A stretch of 64,000 nucleotides of DNA from Leptospira sp. WS4.C2 (GTDB taxonomy: Bacteria; Spirochaetota; Leptospiria; Leptospirales; Leptospiraceae). Positions 44,388 to 54,751 of this stretch are shown piece by piece (the stretch's first letter is position 1; the number at the start of each line of letters is the position of its first letter). The notes under the pieces were generated by a model. The model worked only from the letters and a program-made list of their open reading frames with translations, did no database searches and was not told the origin of the DNA. The position numbers and the translations under genes were made by a program. The stretch spans positions 3,258,501 to 3,322,500 of the forward strand of contig NZ_CP162139.1 of the NCBI RefSeq assembly GCF_040833985.1, in the 5' to 3' direction.

Positions 44388-45215
44388 ATGAGACAAAACC
44401 AATATTTGGTCATCGGAGGATCGGGAGAGGCAGGCCAAAGTGCCATTCTTTGTCTTAGAGAGAAAGATCCGACTGCCTATATCATAACATCAACTACAAC
44501 AAACGAACCTGTGTCGAATGCAGATCGTACATTTTTTGACAAACCCGCAAAACCTGGACTTGCCGATAAGATTCTATCGGATCTGAAAAACCATAATATT
44601 TCTCCAGATTTTAAAGCCATCATCTATACTCCCGCACTTGGGGAAGTTGGGTTTCCGATTGCAGAAAGTACTACCGAACAAATCAAAGAAACGTTAGGAA
44701 TTTGTTTGGATCCCATCCTGGAATTGGAACAGGCATTAAAACCAGAGCTTATGGTCGCCTATTCTGCGTTTTATTGGCTTAATCATACATTGTCCTTTTA
44801 CGGATCCATGGGTGTTGCTAAGTACAAAGCAGATCTTTGGGCCTTGGAAAATCCCCAAAAAAGAAAAATTGTCAGAGCAGGGACATTTTTCTCCAAAAGT
44901 GTTAGAGGGGTATCAATTGTCCTACAACGTACAATGAAAAAAACAAACAATCCCGACCTCCTAACATTGAAAAGTCGATATGAAGATTCTGGTCAAAAGT
45001 TTATGGATTTCTTTCTCTCCTACGCCTGGGAACATGAAAAAGAGGCCTTCCAATCCCAAATGAAAACTCCTTACCGTCCCACAGAACGTAAGGACTTAAG
45101 TCGCGGTTTAGGTTTAGCATTGGAGTCAAATGCACCGATCGTGACAGTGCTCGGAGATTGGTCCTTTGAAGAAACCAAACTTCCTCAAGTTCCTGACTGG
45201 TTTAAACAATTCTAG
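44388..45215 (+). CDS. NAD(P)-binding Rossmann-fold protein (SDR-like)
   Basis: 275 aa. Nucleotide-binding loop near the N-terminus (VIGGSGEAGQSAIL). A Tyr-x-x-x-Lys-like pair occurs in FYGSMGVAKYKADL, spaced somewhat differently from classic SDRs, so catalysis is uncertain. It is followed by a zinc-type alcohol dehydrogenase and a DUF4846 protein in a close run, suggesting a small oxidoreductase pathway of unknown substrate. Confidence 0.7.
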   Translation: MRQNQYLVIGGSGEAGQSAILCLREKDPTAYIITSTTTNEPVSNADRTFFDKPAKPGLADKILSDLKNHNISPDFKAIIYTPALGEVGFPIAESTTEQIKETLGICLDPILELEQALKPELMVAYSAFYWLNHTLSFYGSMGVAKYKADLWALENPQKRKIVRAGTFFSKSVRGVSIVLQRTMKKTNNPDLLTLKSRYEDSGQKFMDFFLSYAWEHEKEAFQSQMKTPYRPTERKDLSRGLGLALESNAPIVTVLGDWSFEETKLPQVPDWFKQF

Positions 45216-45272
45216 TTGTCATATTTTTTCAAACCCAAACAAATAGACCAATCGGTATACGGAGGTTCTGGT

Positions 45273-46295
45273 ATGCGTAGACTAATGTTTCGTAAAAAAG
45301 GCATTTTAGAATGGGAGGAGATAGAACCACTCACAATCACTGGCCAAAACCAAGTGATCATAGAACCCATATCGATTGCTCGTTGCGATCTGGATCTCCC
45401 CATCCTTCGCGGAGAAACTTTATTCCGAGCTCCTTTCCCCGTAGGACATGAGTTTGTCGGTAATATCAAATCCGTTTCAGAAGATTTGGTAAATGAATAT
45501 TCTCTTGGAACGACAGTTGCCGTTCCCTTTCAAATTTCCTGTGGATCTTGTCCCGCTTGTTTAAACCATCATGCCAATTCCTGCGAGTCAGTTCCTTATA
45601 CATCGGGGAATGGAATGCCGCCAGGAGCTCATTCTTTTGGCGGGGCCATAGCTGACGAAATCAAAATTCCGTTCGCAAAACAAATGCTATTTGAAATCGA
45701 TAAAAAAATTGATCCCGTTGGTATTGCCAGCTTCAGTGATAATATTGCCGAAGTATGGAAACTCGCAGGAAGATTTTTAGAGCAAAAAAAAGATCCGAAG
45801 GTTCTCGTTGTGGGTGGTCATGCGGGTAGTATTGGCCTTTATACAGCTTTGTTTCTCCACCAAACAAAAAAAGCCGAAGTGTTGTATGCTGATACTGATA
45901 TAACAAAAATTCAATTGGCTGAATCTTTAGGTATCCCAGTAGAATTCTATTCAAACTTTCCGAAGCCAACCAAAAAATACGATTTGGTTTGTGATGCATC
46001 CGCTAACAAACAAGGTTGGGATTTTGCCGTTCGTTCTCTTGGTAGAAATGCAATTTTTAGTTCTGCCTCTATCTTTTGGACCAACCAATGGGAAATTCCT
46101 TATTTGGAAATGTACAACCAAGGAGTAGAAATCCATTTAGGCCGTGTAGAATCCAAAGATTCCATGGAAGCACTATACCCTTATATTTTATCAGGAACCT
46201 TTACCCCAGAAAAAATTGTGACAAAAACAGCTAACTTTAATGAGGCGAAGGAAGCATGGCTCGAAGAATCCATCAAGTTGGTGATTACAAAATGA
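45273..46295 (+). CDS. Zinc-dependent alcohol dehydrogenase family protein (MDR)
   Basis: 340 aa from ATG 45273, which has ACGGAGG 7 nt upstream; a TTG at 45216 is a poorer start. GroES-like catalytic domain with FPVGHEFVG (catalytic-zinc region), structural-zinc cysteines in CGSCPACLNHHANSC, and a Rossmann domain (VLVVGGHAGSIGLYTALFL). Substrate unknown. Coupled to the following gene by ATGA and 57 bp after the SDR-like gene. Confidence 0.85.
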   Translation: MRRLMFRKKGILEWEEIEPLTITGQNQVIIEPISIARCDLDLPILRGETLFRAPFPVGHEFVGNIKSVSEDLVNEYSLGTTVAVPFQISCGSCPACLNHHANSCESVPYTSGNGMPPGAHSFGGAIADEIKIPFAKQMLFEIDKKIDPVGIASFSDNIAEVWKLAGRFLEQKKDPKVLVVGGHAGSIGLYTALFLHQTKKAEVLYADTDITKIQLAESLGIPVEFYSNFPKPTKKYDLVCDASANKQGWDFAVRSLGRNAIFSSASIFWTNQWEIPYLEMYNQGVEIHLGRVESKDSMEALYPYILSGTFTPEKIVTKTANFNEAKEAWLEESIKLVITK

Positions 46296-47137
46296 AATCC
46301 AGGAAATCCCCATTTGAAACTTTGACAGTTTCACCTGCGCTATTCCACTTTTTTCTGATTGGGATGGTTCTTACCATGCTTTCATTTTGTTTCCAAAACC
46401 TTTATGCTGACTCCATTCAGGAACGATTCCCTCCACCTAATGGATTTCAACGAGTCTACTTTACTAACGAAAGTTTTGCGACTTATTTACAAAACTTTCC
46501 ATTAAAACCGAAAGGAAGTTCAGTTTCTCTCTACGATGGAAGGATCAAAACCAACCAAGTCCATGTTGCCGTTTTGGACTTTCCCCTCCTGAAAGAAGAT
46601 TTGATCCAATGCGCAGATGCAGTGATGAAATTAAGGGCTGAATACTTTTATTCACAAAAAAAATATCACCAAATCCATTTTAAAATCAGCAATGGGATGG
46701 AGGTTGAGTTTTCTCGGTTTGCCAAAGGAGAAAGAGTCCAAGTTGTAGGAAACAAATCCCAATGGAAAAAAGGGAAATACAAACAAGGAACAGGACGCGA
46801 TGTATTCGAAGAATATTTACGATTTATTTATAGTTATGCAGGAACGATTTCCTTAAAATCAGAACTAAAGAAAAAATCCCTCCCAAACTTAATTCCTGGG
46901 GATGTATGGATCGAGGCAGGATCGCCAGGCCATGTGGTTATGGTTGTGGACCAAGTAACAGGAAAAGATGGACAAACTTTATTTCTTTTGGCGCAAAGTT
47001 ATATGCCTTCTCAAGAAATGCATATTCTAAAGTCTGAAAGTAAATACTCTCCATGGTTTGAACTTCCCGGGAACCAATCCTTTCCCACCCCCGAATGGGA
47101 ATTTCCTGCGAAAGAAATTTATGGATTTATCAAATGA
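46292..47137 (+). CDS. DUF4846 family exported protein
   Basis: 281 aa from ATG 46292 (overlapping the previous stop). N-terminal hydrophobic export signal (about 15-40). The mature part matches the DUF4846 pattern: QRVYFTNESFATYLQNFPL, VSLYDGRIK, QCADAVMKLRAEYFY, and the C-terminal GDVWIEAGSPGHVVMVVD with a conserved Gly-His and Asp. Fold and function of the family are not established. No link to the dehydrogenase is known; the ATGA coupling suggests shared expression. Confidence 0.8.
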   Translation: MKSRKSPFETLTVSPALFHFFLIGMVLTMLSFCFQNLYADSIQERFPPPNGFQRVYFTNESFATYLQNFPLKPKGSSVSLYDGRIKTNQVHVAVLDFPLLKEDLIQCADAVMKLRAEYFYSQKKYHQIHFKISNGMEVEFSRFAKGERVQVVGNKSQWKKGKYKQGTGRDVFEEYLRFIYSYAGTISLKSELKKKSLPNLIPGDVWIEAGSPGHVVMVVDQVTGKDGQTLFLLAQSYMPSQEMHILKSESKYSPWFELPGNQSFPTPEWEFPAKEIYGFIK

Positions 47138-47186
47138 AGTATGAGTTACTGTTGTTTATTGGTGTCTAATACCCTGGTTTTTATCA

Positions 47187-47777
47187 ATGAATCAAATTAA
47201 GAACATTGCCATATATTGTGGATCTTCACCTGGACTTAACCCCTACTACATGAACGCAGCATTTGCGTTAGGCGAATTTCTAGGATCTAATCAAATTGGC
47301 TTGGTCTACGGGGGAGCCAGTGTAGGTCTCATGGGAGCTGTGGCGAACGGCTGTTTGTCAAAAAAAGGATCGGTTACGGGTGTTTTGCCAAAATTTTTAA
47401 AAAAGAAAGAAATTGAGCATAGTGGACTTGGACAACTAATCCTTGTGGAAAGTATGCACGAAAGAAAATTAAAAATGTTCGATTTGTCCGATGCCTTTGT
47501 GATTTTGCCTGGAGGGCTTGGGACCATGGAAGAATTTTTTGAAGTGATCACATGGTCTCAGTTAGGTTTACATCAAAAACCGATCATCATTCTCAACTGG
47601 CTTGGATTTTATGATCCCCTCCTAAAACTATTGAAAACTATGGTAGAGTCTGGATTTCTCAAAAAAGAAAATGCTGCCCTCGTACAAGTTCTAGAAACTT
47701 CAAAGGATCTGCTCCAAACCATTCTAAACTATTCACCGTCTAAGGCAGAGAAATGGTTGTCTGAAGACAATGTATAA
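47187..47777 (+). CDS. LOG family nucleotide 5'-monophosphate phosphoribohydrolase
   Basis: 196 aa Rossmann-fold hydrolase. Motif PGGLGTMEEFFE and the upstream Arg in SMHERKLKMFDLSDAF are the LOG family signature. Relatives release adenine-type bases from nucleoside monophosphates (cytokinin activation in plants); in bacteria it is mostly nucleotide salvage or clean-up. No good SD is visible. Confidence 0.9.
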   Translation: MNQIKNIAIYCGSSPGLNPYYMNAAFALGEFLGSNQIGLVYGGASVGLMGAVANGCLSKKGSVTGVLPKFLKKKEIEHSGLGQLILVESMHERKLKMFDLSDAFVILPGGLGTMEEFFEVITWSQLGLHQKPIIILNWLGFYDPLLKLLKTMVESGFLKKENAALVQVLETSKDLLQTILNYSPSKAEKWLSEDNV

Positions 47778-47792
47778 AGTTCCATAACCGAT

Positions 47793-48599
47793 ATGAATTT
47801 TCACATGCGAAATCTTTTATATGTCCCTCTGCTAGTTATTGTGATTGTATTTATTTCTGTAGACTTTGGCGCTATGACAGCCGACCCAAGACATGGAGGA
47901 AAGGACCAGAGACATGGGAATGAAACACGTCTCACGCCACTACGTCAACTCTCTCCCGAAGCCAACCGAATTCTGAATGCGCCACCACCAGCAGAACATC
48001 AGGTCACTACTTTCGAAGGTCGCATAACAGACCGTACCGCATATCCATACATTCAAACTACTTTAAATTTCATCAAAGGCCATCTTTCCTTTAAGGCTTT
48101 TTTATCCGATGGTCAAGAAATTTCCTATTCCACGAGAGGAGAACATATCTGGTATTCTCAGTGTTATGGGGATCTTTGTATCTTGGTAACAAACAAAAAT
48201 TTATTAGGTGTAAGTAACTCTAGTATTGAATGGGAAAAAGGACACCATTTTGGAGAGGAACGTTACCGAGTGGCAATGGGGCATAAAGCTGCCTTGGTCA
48301 TAAGTGAAAGAAAACTATATCTTTTTAATAGTTATACCAACCATTGGGAAACCATCAGCTTAGAACAAGAAACCATTAGGGCGTTTGCCAATTTATACGA
48401 CAAAGTGGCAATCACAACCACACGTAGAATACTTGTGATTGATCTCCCATCAGAGACTCAATTTGAGCAAAACTTACTCCTCCGAGATATCTACCAATTG
48501 GAGCTGAGAGATGGTTTTATCAATTTTTATTCTGGAGATAAACTTTGGATGTTTCGCCACCAAACACAATACTTCGAAGAGGTGAATTTAACAGATTAA
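47793..48599 (+). CDS. Hypothetical exported or anchored protein, 268 aa
   Basis: One N-terminal membrane helix (about 8-28), then a beta-rich part with short repeats of the kind in six- or seven-bladed propellers (HIWYSQCYGDLCILVTNKN, KAALVISERKLYLFN, KVAITTTRRILVID). I do not recognise a family. The start may be the fifth codon (MRNLLYV). It follows the LOG gene by 15 bp, so co-transcription is likely. Confidence 0.65.
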   Translation: MNFHMRNLLYVPLLVIVIVFISVDFGAMTADPRHGGKDQRHGNETRLTPLRQLSPEANRILNAPPPAEHQVTTFEGRITDRTAYPYIQTTLNFIKGHLSFKAFLSDGQEISYSTRGEHIWYSQCYGDLCILVTNKNLLGVSNSSIEWEKGHHFGEERYRVAMGHKAALVISERKLYLFNSYTNHWETISLEQETIRAFANLYDKVAITTTRRILVIDLPSETQFEQNLLLRDIYQLELRDGFINFYSGDKLWMFRHQTQYFEEVNLTD

Positions 48600-48645
48600 A
48601 GGTGGGAATGGTGATTAAGCATAAACTCCTGCGGAATGCAATCAA

Positions 48646-49314
48646 ATGATACAAAAAACATTCGCAATTTTTGTTCTTTTTTTATTGCATGCTTGTGCGT
48701 TAACACTTATTTCTCCTGGCTTAAATTCAAATTATAGATTAAATGACATAACAGATTTAAAATTCGAAGAAGTAGCTTTTTACGGCTCCAAACATTATAG
48801 TCATTCTGCTTTTTTTATAGAATTTGAAAACCTAAACCTCATCATCAATGATGTTAACAATACAACTCTAAATACGAATGAAAATCTAAACATAAACAGA
48901 TTCCATAAAGAGAACATTCATTTGTTGTATGAGATCTGCTTTGATAAAGAAAAAGAGATCAATATCATCGAGGATTTAGAAAATCATCAGTTCCAGCTAA
49001 ACGATAACTCTTACGAATCAAAAATTTCTTATTTTTATCCATACTCCTATTTTAAGAAGAGAGATAGATTCAATAAATTTAATCCTTTTTATATGAGAAA
49101 TAACTATCCTGCAGATCATGTTATCCAAAAAACTGGAACGGATTTTCTTCTCTGTGTAAGAACTTTGCTTACTTTTAAGAAAACTGATCAAAAACCAAAT
49201 CTAAACGAATTCGAAATTTTAACTCCAAGAAATGTTCACTTGTTTTATAGTTACGAATATAAAAATCAGTTCATATTTTACAAAAATGAGGGAATTGATT
49301 TTTCCGCTAAGTGA
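48646..49314 (+). CDS. AT-rich lipoprotein of unknown function
   Basis: 222 aa; lipobox LLHAC (Cys17). Rich in Asn, Lys, Phe and Tyr, with base composition more AT-rich than its neighbours, a possible sign of transfer or relaxed selection. No family recognised. It is convergent with the DUF2071 gene. Confidence 0.6.
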   Translation: MIQKTFAIFVLFLLHACALTLISPGLNSNYRLNDITDLKFEEVAFYGSKHYSHSAFFIEFENLNLIINDVNNTTLNTNENLNINRFHKENIHLLYEICFDKEKEINIIEDLENHQFQLNDNSYESKISYFYPYSYFKKRDRFNKFNPFYMRNNYPADHVIQKTGTDFLLCVRTLLTFKKTDQKPNLNEFEILTPRNVHLFYSYEYKNQFIFYKNEGIDFSAK

Positions 49315-49335
49315 TAACTTTTTCCGTATCTATCC

Positions 49336-50043
49336 TTAATTCCAGGCGATTACTTTTACACCTGGCGAATAATGACATAAGGTTGGATGGTGAAAGTCAA
49401 CACAATGGTCGAACTGGTTGTATTTGATATCTAAACTTCTGATGTTGATTCCATATAACTCCCAAGGTTTATGAAGGATTTCCAAAGGAATTGGATCTTC
49501 ATTTGTACCTTTATACAAACAATACCTTTCTGTTAACCATAAATCAATTCTTTCGGGATTGTTTTGCGGATTCGTTACCTTATATTTTATTTCTATATTC
49601 CCACGTTTTCCTAGTAATGAATAAGAATTTGGTGATCTGTTTATATGGGAATGTTTGTAAGGTAATCCAGAAAGAAGATTTGCGATGATAGTGGGAATCC
49701 ATTTCTCTGCTTCAATGCTTAAGAAATAGACTCCTGGCTGATTGTTATTTTTTACATAAGTTCGTAAGTTCACTTCATGAAAATTAGAAAAGTATTGTAT
49801 GGGAAATGTATACCTAGAATGAATTTGATTCATTGAGAATGCAACGACAGAAACCCAAAACGACCCATCGAAAGAATCCAATTCCAAAGAACGTGGAACT
49901 AAATCTCTTAATGTGTTTTCTTCGATTCGATAATGTAAAAATATAACATCATTCCATTCTTGATACCAGAACCACTTATGATTTGGGATTTGCCAAGGTC
50001 TATGTGCGGAAGAGGATAGAATGTTTTCGATTTCTTTTTTCAT
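49336..50043 (-). CDS. DUF2071 (YqjF-like) family protein
   Basis: 235 aa. Matches the DUF2071 layout: RPWQIPNHKWFWYQEWNDVIFLHY at the start, LVPRSLELDSFDGSFWVSVVAF, FHEVNLRTYVKNNNQPGVYFLSIEA and a late aromatic/His region (VDFHHP). The fold resembles acetoacetate decarboxylase-like proteins, but bacterial function is unknown. Upstream lies the decayed toxin-antitoxin remnant. Confidence 0.82.
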   Translation of the reverse strand: MKKEIENILSSSAHRPWQIPNHKWFWYQEWNDVIFLHYRIEENTLRDLVPRSLELDSFDGSFWVSVVAFSMNQIHSRYTFPIQYFSNFHEVNLRTYVKNNNQPGVYFLSIEAEKWIPTIIANLLSGLPYKHSHINRSPNSYSLLGKRGNIEIKYKVTNPQNNPERIDLWLTERYCLYKGTNEDPIPLEILHKPWELYGINIRSLDIKYNQFDHCVDFHHPTLCHYSPGVKVIAWN

Positions 50044-50110
50044 ATTATTGGCATTGTAACTGGCGATCGAAGGTCTTCTGACTCCGAGTCCCGAAAAAAA
50101 TGTTTACTCA

Positions 50111-50317
50111 TTATGCAACTTTAGGTTTTAATCCAAATTTTCCAGCAACTTCGTTTACTCTATTATCAAAACCATGGAATGCAAAGTTTGAGGAACGCAT
50201 AACGTCTTTTAAAAAAATCGCAGTTGCAACGTGAATACCATCTAAAGATCTGCAATCGACAATTTCCTTATATTGGCTAAGATGGGATTTTAATTCGCGA
50301 ATTCCAACGGATATCAT
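50111..50317 (-). pseudogene. Remnant of a Phd/VapB-VapC type II toxin-antitoxin locus
   Basis: A 68-codon frame (ATG 50317) joins two unrelated pieces. The start MISVGIRELKSHLSQY is the N-terminus of a Phd/YefM-VapB-type antitoxin. The rest, CRSLDGIHVATAIFL...NFAFHGFDNRVNEVAGKFGLK, is the C-terminal part of a PIN-domain (VapC) toxin, including the conserved Asp of the LDxIHxATA motif and the FD...VNEVA end. The middle (antitoxin C-terminus and toxin N-terminus with its first acidic residues) is missing, so an in-frame deletion near 50265-50272 best explains it. Not functional. Confidence 0.75.
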
Positions 50318-50414
50318 GGCAATAATTGTGACTACTTTTATCAAGTTGTATTCCAATTCAAAATACCATCCTTAAATGAGTTTCTAACCCAAATTCCAAC
50401 CCGTCTAACAACCA

Positions 50415-51065
50415 ATGTTTCCAGAAAGACCAGTTTGGATTTGGCAAGGCAATCAAGAGTTTGTCCTTTTTAAATTGATCTTACTTCTCCTTTTCTTTTA
50501 TCTTTCGTTTCGCATTGCGGCCTACATCACCCGAAGGATGGAACTTATCCGGATGCATAGCAAACGGTTGGATCGTTTGGCCTTTCGGGCAGGCTGTAAC
50601 CAGGAGGAACGCAAACTTTTACAGTCGTTTTATTTTCAATTGGATCGGCGCCACCGCGTGGTTCTCGCCCACAACCATGCCAAAGAATACCTCCGCCAAC
50701 ATTTGCTCACGTATGTATCTTCCTTGGACAAGGCCGACTTTCCTGCCTTCCTTTCCCTAATCTCGAAATTTTTAGGAACGGCGGGTGACCCAAGGCCTCT
50801 TTTCCACCTTCGAGAATTTGCGATCGTCCAAATAGGTCCAAAAACCTACTTCGCCCAAGTGGTAGATCCTGGTGCCGGCGAAGTCCGTTTGAAGTTGGGA
50901 CTGGTTCGGGAGAGGGAAACCTTCCCTTCTTTGAGCCAGGTTCGAGTGACTCTATTTCGCAATCCAAAGGGATTAAGAACCATCCGGGGTGGGGCAAGAT
51001 TCGCATCCTCCTCCTCCTTTTATTTCCTTCCCGAACTTACGGACCGCGAAAACTTCAAAATTTAA
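50415..51065 (+). CDS. Hypothetical protein with one membrane helix, upstream of mreC
   Basis: 216 aa. One N-terminal membrane helix (about 16-38), then a basic helical cytoplasmic part (RMELIRMHSKRLDRLAFRAG, FYFQLDRRHRVVLAHNHAKE) and a beta-rich C-terminal part whose spacing loosely resembles PilZ-type domains but lacks the RxxxR and DxSxxG motif. Base composition is more GC-rich than its neighbours. It lies 58 bp before mreC and may be part of the same expression unit. Function unknown. Confidence 0.65.
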   Translation: MFPERPVWIWQGNQEFVLFKLILLLLFFYLSFRIAAYITRRMELIRMHSKRLDRLAFRAGCNQEERKLLQSFYFQLDRRHRVVLAHNHAKEYLRQHLLTYVSSLDKADFPAFLSLISKFLGTAGDPRPLFHLREFAIVQIGPKTYFAQVVDPGAGEVRLKLGLVRERETFPSLSQVRVTLFRNPKGLRTIRGGARFASSSSFYFLPELTDRENFKI

Positions 51066-51123
51066 CCAAATTCGATTCGCGCTTGAAATATTATTTCCAA
51101 TAAAATTAATGTGACATAAGTCC

Positions 51124-52305
51124 ATGAAGTGGAATCGCATCAATCAAAATGACGAATTGTTTTCCCTACTCTTCGTATTCCTGTTTTCCTTTACTTCCCT
51201 AATTTGGAACGGCAACTTCATGGTGAGAGGGATTGCCAGCTTTCAGGGTGTAGGCGACTTTTTTTCTGGGTCCTTTGATTCCTTCGGATCCCTAATCAAA
51301 AGTAGCTATAACAAACTAGAGTCCTTCGAACGTGTCCGAGAAGAGCGCGACTCTTGTTTGAACGTGATGGAAGAATACCGCCAACTCTCCAAGGATGTGG
51401 AGAGGCTGAAAGCTGAGAATGCCATCCTCCGGCAAGAGCTGAACTTTCCACTCCATACTGATTACCCTTCCGTTCGTGCGGAAGTTTTGAGTGTTCGTTT
51501 GAATGCGATCTACCGCACCATCATCATCAATAAAGGTTCCGAAGTAGGTATCAAACCTTACATGCCAGTGGTTGCTCGGGCTCTGGACGAAAAAGGGAAA
51601 TTTACAGAAGCACTTGTCGGTAAAATCATCGCCGTTTCTAAAGGATCTGCTGTCATCCAGCCCATCATCAATTCCAACTTTTCTATGGGGGTTGCCATTC
51701 CTGGAACCAATCTTTGGGCCTCTCTCAATGGAAACAGTGGTCGCGGAACCGATGTTTTGTTAGATTACATAGATGCCGGAATTGTGATTGATCCGAAAGC
51801 CATCGGAAATTTTCCAATGGGCCCAAACCCGCCACCAACTTCGGCAAGTACAATGTTTACAGAAGGATTTAGTAAAATTGGAAAAGCTGTGTTTAGTTCT
51901 GGTGGATCGGGAGTTTTCCCTTCAGGAATTCCAGTGGGAACCATTATCGAAGAAGGTCCAAGAAACGGATCTTTTAAAACAGCCATCTTACGCCCGTTTG
52001 TTGAGTTTGATAAACTTTTACATGTAATTGTTTTAAAGAAACAACCAGAAAAGTGGCGTGAAGAATGGCCAGCAGAGAAAACAATTCAAATTGACGGCCC
52101 TTACTTTGGAGAAATCGATTTTCCAAAAGAAAAAGATTATAATAAAAAAGAGAAAGAAAAGGATAAAAGGCAAGGAAACTTTCCTTCTACCTTCGGAACT
52201 CCCCAATACACAAAACCATCTGTGAATACAAATGTACCTGATTCCTCGCCAACAACCCCATCAGCTCCTTCCAGTCAAGAAGCGCCTAAGGAGGTAACAC
52301 CATGA
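51124..52305 (+). CDS. mreC: Rod shape-determining protein MreC
   Basis: 393 aa. Short cytoplasmic start, one membrane helix (about 12-30), coiled coil (about 65-105) and the two-barrel MreC core (about 120-310: [23 protein letters not shown]). A C-terminal extension of about 75 residues is Lys-rich then Pro/Ser/Thr-rich. Scaffold of the elongasome that links MreB to PBP2 and RodA. The stop overlaps mreD (ATGA). The extension makes it longer than typical MreC (about 280-340 aa). Confidence 0.93.
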   Translation: MKWNRINQNDELFSLLFVFLFSFTSLIWNGNFMVRGIASFQGVGDFFSGSFDSFGSLIKSSYNKLESFERVREERDSCLNVMEEYRQLSKDVERLKAENAILRQELNFPLHTDYPSVRAEVLSVRLNAIYRTIIINKGSEVGIKPYMPVVARALDEKGKFTEALVGKIIAVSKGSAVIQPIINSNFSMGVAIPGTNLWASLNGNSGRGTDVLLDYIDAGIVIDPKAIGNFPMGPNPPPTSASTMFTEGFSKIGKAVFSSGGSGVFPSGIPVGTIIEEGPRNGSFKTAILRPFVEFDKLLHVIVLKKQPEKWREEWPAEKTIQIDGPYFGEIDFPKEKDYNKKEKEKDKRQGNFPSTFGTPQYTKPSVNTNVPDSSPTTPSAPSSQEAPKEVTP

Positions 52306-52817
52306 TTTTAGATAAACTTTTTATCATTATCGGATTGTTACTCTCTCACTTCTTAAATGGATCCAATCTATTTGAATTGGGAAATGCAATTAGGCCAGAC
52401 TTTATGGTGATCTTTGTTGTCTTTTTTGCACTCCGAAAAGGACCACTCTATGGACTTTGGTTGGGATTTTTTGGTGGCCTACTCACCGATACGGCGCTAG
52501 GTGGTGAGATTGGTGGAGATAATATTGTCTATTACAAAATTGGACTCCATTCCTTTTCCTATGCCATCATAGGATATATCGTTGGGAAGGTGATGAGATC
52601 TTCCTATACTGAAAATTATATCTCCATTACTATCTATATCCTTGGATTTACATTGGTTTCAAGAATCATCACTTATCTTCTATTTTTGATGTTTTTTCAC
52701 TCCAATCATAGTTATTCCTTTTTGTATGTTTCTTTGTACAATGCATTCATTGGTCCTGCGTTGTTCTTTTTATTCTCATGGGCATTCCGATTAGATGCAG
52801 ATGAGGTGAGGCAATGA
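52302..52817 (+). CDS. mreD: Rod shape-determining membrane protein MreD
   Basis: 171 aa with five or six membrane helices. Typical MreD traits: an N-terminal hydrophobic helix, [25 protein letters not shown] (split here as neighbouring stretches), and [21 protein letters not shown]. Partner of MreC. Overlaps the PBP2 gene by 4 bp. Confidence 0.9.
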   Translation: MILDKLFIIIGLLLSHFLNGSNLFELGNAIRPDFMVIFVVFFALRKGPLYGLWLGFFGGLLTDTALGGEIGGDNIVYYKIGLHSFSYAIIGYIVGKVMRSSYTENYISITIYILGFTLVSRIITYLLFLMFFHSNHSYSFLYVSLYNAFIGPALFFLFSWAFRLDADEVRQ

Positions 52818-54751
52818 GCCAGTCGGCATCCGAGTTTCGCTTAGAAACTAGTTTTCGTAAACGACTGTATTTTTTTACGGGTATGGTTGTTTTTACATTA
52901 ACAGCCTATATCCTTCAATTATTCAATCTACAGATTGTACAAGGAAGTGAGAACTCGTTAAAAGCCGAACGTTTTGTCCGCAGAAGTGAGTCCATTCCCG
53001 CTGATCGTGGAAATATTTTTGATCGTAATTTTCTCACTCCAGAAACAAGCCAACCACTAGTATCAAACTCAGCATCATTAGATGTGATTCTTAATACTAG
53101 TTTATTAAAGAATGATCCGAGAAAGGTGAAGGATTTTATTTACAAATTCTGCGAAGCTCTATCTATCCCCATCGTTTATTACGAAAAAGAACTCCAAGAT
53201 TCCCGAATGATTAAAAAAATTCGGTCACGCGAACCATTTGTACTTTTAGAAGGAATCTCACGCGAACAACAAGAACGAATTCTTGTATTAGATAATATCA
53301 ATAAATATGTTTATTTGGTTTCTTCCCCTGCTCGAGTTTATCATATGGGACCTGCTCTTTCGCATGTGACAGGTTATGTGGGAAAACCAACAACTAGCGA
53401 TCTCCAAGAAAAAGAAATCAAAACATACCAACTCATTGGTAAAGGTGGAATTGAATCTCTCTATGACACAACCCTTCGTGGCCAAGATGGGTTTCGTATC
53501 CAAAAAAGAAACACCGAAGGAAATATTGAAGAAGAACGTGTGATCGAACATTCGGTTCCCGGAAACAATTTAGTTTTGACCATTGACCGGGATATGCAGA
53601 TAGCCGCCTATCGTGCATTAAAAGGTGTTCGGGGAACGGTTCTTGCCATCAAAGCAACGACCGGTGAAGTTTTGGCCATGGCATCCAATCCTTCTTATGA
53701 TCCAAATATCCTTTCTGGGAAAAACAAATTGGAACGTTCTAACCACTTTACACGCGTTACAAACAATGGTGGTTTTTTAAATTTAGCTATTCAATCTAGG
53801 TTTCCACCGGCTTCGACTTTCAAAACCCTAGTGGGTCTTGCCGCCATGGAGAGTGAACATAAAATCAATTTTGATCCAAAACAAACATTCTCCTGTCCTG
53901 CAAATTTTACATTGAAATCAACATTCAAAGGTGTGCCAGACCAAGTATTCTATAACTGGGACAAAAAAAATCACGGGGATCTCAACCTAGCTCAAGCTCT
54001 GGAAAAATCTAATTCAGTTTATTTTTATCAATTGGGATATAAGTTAGGGGCCGAACCAATCCTCGCCTACTGCAGGTTATTTGGTTTAGATAAAAAAACT
54101 GGAATCGACCTTCCAGGGGAAGCCACTGGCTTCATTCCTAGTTCTGACTGGAAAAAAAGAACTTATGGGAACAAATGGTTTGATGGGGACACTGTGAACC
54201 TTTCCATCGGACAAGGTTTTATTTCAGTGACTCCGATTGAGATGGCATTATTTTATATGGCCGTCGTTAATAATGGAAAAATCTATAAACCTTATGTAGT
54301 TTCAGAAATTAGAAGTCCTCTCGATAACTCTCTCATCCAAAAAACGGAACCTACGATTTTGAGAGACATCCCCCTCAAACGTTCCACCGTAGAAGCTCTG
54401 AAAGAAGGATTGTATTTGGTTGGATATTCGGGAACGGCATCCGGTGTTCTCAACTCACCGACACTTCCGGAAATTGCAGGTAAAACAGGAACAGCTCAAA
54501 CAAGACGAAGAGGTGCTTCTTCGTCAAACCATGCTTGGTTTATTGGATATGCTCCTGTAAATGCCCCGCCCGAAAAACAGATATTAGTTGCTGCATTCGT
54601 AGAATATGGAGTAGGTGGAGCGGCTTCTGCTGCTCCTGCCGCAAGGGAAGTATTTAAAGCTGCCTTCCCACCAGGGTCTTTTCCAAGAACAGACAGGTCT
54701 CGTGCCAAAACCATGTTAGAAGAAGCACCAGTAGAACAAGAGGCATTTTAA
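52814..54751 (+). CDS. mrdA: Penicillin-binding protein 2 (peptidoglycan DD-transpeptidase)
   Basis: 645 aa class B PBP of the elongasome. Membrane anchor about 18-40, dimerisation domain about 55-250, transpeptidase domain about 265-620. Catalytic Ser334 in STFK (334-337), the SNS-type motif in KSNSVYFYQ, and KTGTAQ at 557-562. It cross-links new peptidoglycan with RodA as the glycosyltransferase. The stop shares one base with the rodA start (TAATG). Confidence 0.95.
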   Translation: MSQSASEFRLETSFRKRLYFFTGMVVFTLTAYILQLFNLQIVQGSENSLKAERFVRRSESIPADRGNIFDRNFLTPETSQPLVSNSASLDVILNTSLLKNDPRKVKDFIYKFCEALSIPIVYYEKELQDSRMIKKIRSREPFVLLEGISREQQERILVLDNINKYVYLVSSPARVYHMGPALSHVTGYVGKPTTSDLQEKEIKTYQLIGKGGIESLYDTTLRGQDGFRIQKRNTEGNIEEERVIEHSVPGNNLVLTIDRDMQIAAYRALKGVRGTVLAIKATTGEVLAMASNPSYDPNILSGKNKLERSNHFTRVTNNGGFLNLAIQSRFPPASTFKTLVGLAAMESEHKINFDPKQTFSCPANFTLKSTFKGVPDQVFYNWDKKNHGDLNLAQALEKSNSVYFYQLGYKLGAEPILAYCRLFGLDKKTGIDLPGEATGFIPSSDWKKRTYGNKWFDGDTVNLSIGQGFISVTPIEMALFYMAVVNNGKIYKPYVVSEIRSPLDNSLIQKTEPTILRDIPLKRSTVEALKEGLYLVGYSGTASGVLNSPTLPEIAGKTGTAQTRRRGASSSNHAWFIGYAPVNAPPEKQILVAAFVEYGVGGAASAAPAAREVFKAAFPPGSFPRTDRSRAKTMLEEAPVEQEAF

